A DNA stretch of 64,000 nucleotides from positions 62,001-126,000 of the forward strand of contig DWYP01000049.1 in the NCBI GenBank assembly GCA_019118605.1. Reading direction: 5' to 3'. The notes beneath the pieces are model-generated. The model was not told the DNA's origin, made no database searches, and was given only the letters and a program-made list of their open reading frames with translations. A program made the position numbers and the translations under genes. How positions within the stretch are numbered: position 1 is the first letter of the stretch; each line of letters begins with the position of its first letter. Below are positions 59,978-64,000 of the stretch, in pieces. The stretch is from Candidatus Alistipes faecavium (GTDB lineage Bacteria > Bacteroidota > Bacteroidia > Bacteroidales > Rikenellaceae).

Positions 59978-61834
59978 TTAGTCGATCAGTCGTCCTTCGA
60001 AGTCGATATCCCGGTCGAAGGGGTGCAGCGCCCGGTCGGTCATGCGCGCCGCCTCGCGCCGGGTCAGGGGCGTTGCGGCATCCGCCGCGAGGGCCTCGGG
60101 AACCTCACCTCCGGCCTTGCGGAGCAATGCGGCGGCCGCGGCGGCCGTCAGGAGCGCCGGATCGTCGACCGGCTCAACCAGCGGAGCGTAGTCGTGCAGC
60201 CCTTCGGTGAACTCCCCGACCGTAAGCGTACGCTCGGGATAGAACCACGAACGGTTGGCCCAGTGGTAGGGCTCCCCGGTCAGGCGCAGGATGCCCGTTG
60301 CGGCGATGCGCTGCAGCATCTCGAAGTCGGGATCCTCGGGCGTCACGTCGTAGAGCGGCTGCAGGTAGGCCTTCTGCGCCAGCAGAGCCCGCTGCAGGGC
60401 CCGCACCGGCACCTCGCGCGGCGTGCAGCCCCGCTCGACGGCCAGGGCCGCCAGCGTCCCGGCAGCCTGCCCGGTGAGCAGTACGACAGGCTGCAGGCGC
60501 GTCGACCCGTTGACGAGGTTCGAGACCGAAATGGCCTTGTCGGACACGATCAGGTTTTCAGTCTGCGCGGGGATCATCACCCCCGCAGGGATGCTGAACG
60601 ACGGAACGGGCGGGAAGGGGATCTTCCCGATGCCGGGATAACAGTCGTGGTGGTGGTCGACGGGATAGTCGCCGACCGAGATGCCCGTACGGTAGAGGGG
60701 ATTCGGACGGTTGTAGCGATCCGCCACGTCGTCGAGCGTCAGCCGCACGACCCCGTCCATGCGCCGTCCCTCGCGGTGGTAGGGAAGGTAGGCCAGGCCG
60801 TCGTCGGTGAGGAACTCGTCGTCGGCGATGCCCAGGTGGCGGAATCCCAGCTCGTGCTGGATGTAGTAGACGAAGCGGAGCGTCTTTTCGCGCGCGGGCT
60901 GCACCGCCTTGAAACGCTCCTCGAAGGGAAGTTCGATGACGTTCAGATAGAAGTCGTTGCCGTTGACGGGCCAGTTGATCATGAATTTGCCGCGGGGCAT
61001 GCGCCCGTAGTTGAGCATGAACTCCGCGGTGATCGGCTGTCCGGTCGCGGTCTGGCACGCCCCGGCGAACTCCGCGGGGTCGTACCCTTCGGGACGCGGG
61101 ATCGTGCGGTCAGCACCCGGCCCGTAGTCCTTGAGGATCGCCACGACGGTGAGATCCTGCACGATGTCGTTCGCCTGCTCGGGGGCCAGCGCCTCTCCCG
61201 TATCGGCCCGGGCATCCATGCCCACGCGGTAGGAGGTGCCGCTCAGCGGCAGGGCGTCGCCGAGGTCTGTGGCGTCGACCGTCACGCGCGCAGCCACGGT
61301 CAGCCGGCGGCCCTCCGGGCCGACGAACTTCGCGCCCAGGACGCGGTCGTCGCGCCGGAGGATTTTTTCGAGGCGGTATCCGCACAGCACCTCAAGCATC
61401 GGTTCGGCAGCCGTCATGGCCCGGAAGACGCTGTCGGCCACATGGGGCTCGAAAAGCGTCGCACTCACCCACCCCGTAGCCACGGCCTGCGCACCGCCGT
61501 AATGGCGGCGGATCGCCTCGCGGAACTCGTTCCACAGCCCCGAAGGGAGATAGGCATTGCCGTCGGTCGCCCCCACACCCTGCGCCGTAAGCATGCCGCC
61601 CAACATGGGCGTAGGCTCCACCACAAGGGTCGAGACGCCCTGACGGGCCGCCGCAACGGCTGCCGCCGTTCCGGAAGTCGATGCCCCGATGACCAGCACA
61701 TCGACCTCGCGCTGCTCTCCGCAGCACCCCGCCGACTGCAGGGCGGCGAAAAGCACCGAGACAAGCATCGCCGCAAAGCCGCCGACCCGTCTCACTTTCA
61801 TCCGGTACTCCATACCTCTTCCCGACGCGCTCAT
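59978..61834 (-). CDS. FAD-dependent oxidoreductase (FAD_oxidored family), exported
   Basis: A 618-residue protein. A hydrophobic N-terminal segment (FAAMLVSVLFAALQSAGC) suggests export or lipoprotein anchoring. The FAD-binding fold follows (VDVLVIGASTSGTAAAVAAARQGVSTLVVEP, then GMLTAQGVGATDGN). Later segments include VDATDLGDALPLSGTSYRVGMDA, FMINWPVNGNDFY, and VSDKAISVSNLVNGSTRLQPVVLLTGQAAG near the C-terminal half. A helical C-terminal extension of about 110 residues follows. Such enzymes are common in glycan loci of Bacteroidota, but their substrates are not known. The start at 61834 overlaps the epimerase stop (ATGA); ATGs at 61813 and 61801 are alternatives that fit a signal peptide better. 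Confidence 0.85.
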   Translation of the reverse strand: MSASGRGMEYRMKVRRVGGFAAMLVSVLFAALQSAGCCGEQREVDVLVIGASTSGTAAAVAAARQGVSTLVVEPTPMLGGMLTAQGVGATDGNAYLPSGLWNEFREAIRRHYGGAQAVATGWVSATLFEPHVADSVFRAMTAAEPMLEVLCGYRLEKILRRDDRVLGAKFVGPEGRRLTVAARVTVDATDLGDALPLSGTSYRVGMDARADTGEALAPEQANDIVQDLTVVAILKDYGPGADRTIPRPEGYDPAEFAGACQTATGQPITAEFMLNYGRMPRGKFMINWPVNGNDFYLNVIELPFEERFKAVQPAREKTLRFVYYIQHELGFRHLGIADDEFLTDDGLAYLPYHREGRRMDGVVRLTLDDVADRYNRPNPLYRTGISVGDYPVDHHHDCYPGIGKIPFPPVPSFSIPAGVMIPAQTENLIVSDKAISVSNLVNGSTRLQPVVLLTGQAAGTLAALAVERGCTPREVPVRALQRALLAQKAYLQPLYDVTPEDPDFEMLQRIAATGILRLTGEPYHWANRSWFYPERTLTVGEFTEGLHDYAPLVEPVDDPALLTAAAAAALLRKAGGEVPEALAADAATPLTRREAARMTDRALHPFDRDIDFEGRLID

Positions 61835-62997
61835 TTGCACTCCTTGAGAATTTGCCAGATCTGGAACAACCCGCGCGGTACGTGGAAGCAGCCCTTCCAC
61901 TTCCCGCCCTTGAGCGGCAGCAGCACCTCGCCCCGGCGGTTCAGGTAGCCGAACCATTCCGGATACTCGGGATCCCTGAAGTGCGACCACATGTAGGCGT
62001 CGAGTTTCTCGAACCACGCCAGGCACTCCCGGTTCCCGGTCAGGCGGTAGGCCTTGATCATCGTGATCGCCGCCTCGAGGTGCACCCACCACAGTTTCTG
62101 ATCCCACTCCAGCTGCTGCGGCGGGCGGCCCAGGCGATCCATGAAATAGAAGATCCCGCCGTACTCCTTGTCCCAGCCGTAGTCGATCGTGCGCAGTGAG
62201 ATCTCTACCGCGCGGTCGATCAGGTCGCGGCGCCCGAGGCGGCAACCGAGATCCATGATGAACCACATCGCTTCGAGCGAGTGCCCGGGATTGATCGAAC
62301 GTCCCTCGAACGAGTCGACCAGCGAACCGTCCTCGGCCGAGACGTTCTCGACGATCAGCCCCAGATCCTTCTGGTAGAAGACATCCATCACCTCGTGCAG
62401 GCACGTGCGGATCGTCTCGTCGATCAGCGCCGGGTCGATCAGGTGCTCGATCTCGAGCGTCAGGTTGCAGAGGATCATCGGAAGGGCGAAATCCTTCATC
62501 GGGCGCGTCCCCGGGTGCGCCTTGCACCACCGCCCCTTCGGATTGGAGCGTTTCTCGAGGATCCGGTCGAAGGTTCGCTTGGCAATCTGCGCATACTCCT
62601 CGTTCCCCGAGGCCTTGGCCAGCTGCGCGAAGGCCATCGTCGCAAAAGTGTAGGAGAAGATGTTGTAGGGGTCAATGAGCGGCTTCCCCTCGCGCGTGAG
62701 CGAGAAGTACCAGTTGTAATCGCCGTCGTGCCCGCAGCGGCGGAGGAACTCCCCGCCCTGCAGCGCGCAGTCGAGCCACTCCTGCCGAGGCTCCAACTTG
62801 TTGCAGAGCATCGAGAAGAGCCACACCTCGCGACCCTGCAGCCAGATGAACTTGTCCGTGTCGTAGACGCTCCCGTCCCGGCCCAGGCAACTGAAATAAC
62901 CGCCGAACTCCTTGTCCTGCGAATGGGTCAGCCAGAAGGGCAGTACGCTGTCCAACAGCTCCGACCTGTATTTTTCGGCCAATTCCTGAAAATCCAT
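61831..62997 (-). CDS. N-acylglucosamine 2-epimerase (AGE family, RENBP-like)
   Basis: A 388-residue cytosolic epimerase with the (alpha/alpha)6-barrel fold. It is strikingly similar to mammalian renin-binding protein/GlcNAc 2-epimerase: GGYFSCLGRDGSVYDTDKF near residue 33, WLQGREVWLFSML near 53, VENVSAEDGS near 235, NPGHSLEAMWF with the key His near 255, QLEWDQKLWWVHLEA near 315, and FRDPEYPEWFGYLNRRGEV near 340. It should interconvert ManNAc and GlcNAc, the role of NanE in Bacteroides nan operons. A cellobiose-2-epimerase activity cannot be excluded. It overlaps the oxidoreductase gene by 4 bp; the MFS gene lies 31 bp upstream. Confidence 0.88.
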   Translation of the reverse strand: MDFQELAEKYRSELLDSVLPFWLTHSQDKEFGGYFSCLGRDGSVYDTDKFIWLQGREVWLFSMLCNKLEPRQEWLDCALQGGEFLRRCGHDGDYNWYFSLTREGKPLIDPYNIFSYTFATMAFAQLAKASGNEEYAQIAKRTFDRILEKRSNPKGRWCKAHPGTRPMKDFALPMILCNLTLEIEHLIDPALIDETIRTCLHEVMDVFYQKDLGLIVENVSAEDGSLVDSFEGRSINPGHSLEAMWFIMDLGCRLGRRDLIDRAVEISLRTIDYGWDKEYGGIFYFMDRLGRPPQQLEWDQKLWWVHLEAAITMIKAYRLTGNRECLAWFEKLDAYMWSHFRDPEYPEWFGYLNRRGEVLLPLKGGKWKGCFHVPRGLFQIWQILKECK

Positions 62998-63028
62998 ATC
63001 TCTTGATTTTTAGTTGTCGCGAATTGTT

Positions 63029-64000
63029 TTATTTCGTCCAGTACTTCTCGATCTCCTCGAGCGAACGGCCCGTCGTCTCGGGAACCGCCCGCCACATGAT
63101 CAGCATGTAGGGCACGCACATCGCCGCAAAGAAGAAGAAGGTTCCGGCGGGCGTCAGCGTCTCGAGCATCCAGGGCGTGAGCTGTCCGATCAGGTAGGTA
63201 CCGACCCAGAGTGCAAGCCCCGCGATGGACATGGCCAGGCCACGCACGCGCGTGGGATACATCTCCGAAAGGAGCACGAAGATCACGGCGCTGATCGACA
63301 CCGCGCAGCAGAAGACATAGAACAGGAAGAAGACCAGCAGGAAGGTCGGGGAGAGGCCCCAGGCCGCACCCCACATGAAATAGGTCCCGATGCAGAGCAG
63401 CGAGAGGATCATGCCCGAGACGCCCCAGTATACGAGCTGCTTGCGGCCCACACGGTCGATGATCGCCAGGGCCAGGACTGTCGTCAGCATGTTCACCGCG
63501 CCGACGAGCACCTGCGAGAAGAGCGAGTCGCTGCTCGAAAGCCCGGCATCTTCGAAGATCGCGGGCCCGTAGTAGAGCACGGCATTCACGCCCATGAACT
63601 GCCCGAGGATGGCGATGAACGACCCGATGGCCACGGCCCGGCGGATGCCGGGCTCCAGCAGGGCGCGCCAGTCGGCCTTCGAGGCCTCGCGCACCGAGGC
63701 ACGGACTTCGGACGTCTCGCGCTCGACCTCCTCCTCCGAACGGTAGATGCGCTGCAGCACGGAGCGCGCACGCTCCTCACGCCGGCGGAGGATCAGCCAC
63801 CGCGGGCTCTCGGGGATGAAGAAGATCACCAGGAAGAAGAGCAGCGCCGGAAGCGTCTCCGCGCCGAACATCCCGCGCCAGAGTTCCGTGACCCAGATCG
63901 TCTGCATCCACTGCGAGGCATAGTGTGCCGTCTCGGCGGCCTTCAGGATCTGGAAGTTCACCAGGTAAGCAGCCAGGAACCCGATGGTGATGGCCAGCTG
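63029..64000 (-). CDS. MFS sugar-porter transporter, N-terminus beyond window
   Basis: The C-terminal 323 residues of a sugar-porter-family MFS protein; the frame stays open to the right edge. The signature PESPRWLILRRREERARSVLQRIY lies at the middle of the cytoplasmic loop, followed by membrane helices such as FMGVNAVLYYGPAIFE and SAVIFVLLSEMYPTRVRGLAMSIAG (the second sugar-porter signature), and ends VPETTGRSLEEIEKYW. It resembles XylE/GLUT-type H+-sugar symporters. It lies upstream of the epimerase in one unit and probably imports the sugar that the epimerase uses. Confidence 0.9.
   Translation of the reverse strand, partial: QLAITIGFLAAYLVNFQILKAAETAHYASQWMQTIWVTELWRGMFGAETLPALLFFLVIFFIPESPRWLILRRREERARSVLQRIYRSEEEVERETSEVRASVREASKADWRALLEPGIRRAVAIGSFIAILGQFMGVNAVLYYGPAIFEDAGLSSSDSLFSQVLVGAVNMLTTVLALAIIDRVGRKQLVYWGVSGMILSLLCIGTYFMWGAAWGLSPTFLLVFFLFYVFCCAVSISAVIFVLLSEMYPTRVRGLAMSIAGLALWVGTYLIGQLTPWMLETLTPAGTFFFFAAMCVPYMLIMWRAVPETTGRSLEEIEKYWTK

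Overview
The window is a 64 kb stretch of a high-GC Bacteroidota chromosome, most likely Alistipes or another Rikenellaceae. This is inferred from SusC/SusD proteins, surface lipoproteins with Bacteroidota-type signals, cobalamin uptake genes of the BtuG/BtuH kind, 2-oxoacid:ferredoxin oxidoreductase, S46 dipeptidyl-peptidase, and repeated promoters of the Bacteroidota type (TTTG, about 19-20 bp, TAnnTTTG) without clear Shine-Dalgarno sequences. GC-rich coding DNA makes long antisense open frames throughout; these are omitted.

Layout. 1-9.6 kb is housekeeping: a SIMPL protein (cut by the window edge), an RlmD-type rRNA methyltransferase and an esterase on the minus strand, then a plus-strand run of MBL hydrolase, FkbM methyltransferase, trmD, lpxB, FAH-family hydrolase, maf and a DPP11-type S46 peptidase, several joined by ATGA or longer overlaps. 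A tRNA-Leu follows. 10-20.3 kb is a vitamin B12 locus with two cobalamin riboswitches. The minus-strand one leads a five-gene uptake operon (DUF4988/DUF5074 lipoprotein, BtuH-like lipoprotein, BtuB, BtuG-like propeller, BtuF-like binder). The plus-strand one leads only a 121-residue protein of unknown function. 20.7-27.4 kb holds a TolC/MacA/MacB-type efflux operon, a block of three intergenic repeats and a LytS/LytTR two-component pair. 27.5-30.4 kb is a lone phage-like cassette: terminase large subunit, a 95-residue protein and a divergent CI-like S24 repressor. 30.7-33.6 kb is korAB, followed by tRNA-Ala and an AlkZ-related gene.

35.1-37.3 kb is an aromatic amino acid operon (prephenate dehydratase, DAHP synthase-chorismate mutase). 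Its leader encodes a Phe/Tyr-rich 26-residue peptide and mutually exclusive antiterminator and terminator hairpins, which is a textbook ribosome-mediated attenuator in a phylum where this is rarely reported. 37.5-42 kb is a PhoB/PhoR-like pair with a Pit phosphate transporter fused to a PhoU-like domain, followed by a candidate small RNA.

42.6-59.2 kb is a polysaccharide-utilisation-like locus: a DUF6259 glycosidase, SusC, a susD broken by one in-frame TAG, a DUF1735 lipoprotein, four consecutive DUF4855 proteins (the last fused to a glycerophosphodiester phosphodiesterase) and an unrecognised lipoprotein. On the opposite strand, 59.3-64 kb encodes an SGNH esterase, an FAD-dependent oxidoreductase, a renin-binding-protein-like N-acylglucosamine 2-epimerase and a sugar-porter MFS transporter (cut by the window end). 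Together these suggest uptake and processing of an amino-sugar- or phosphodiester-containing glycan; the substrate is not established.
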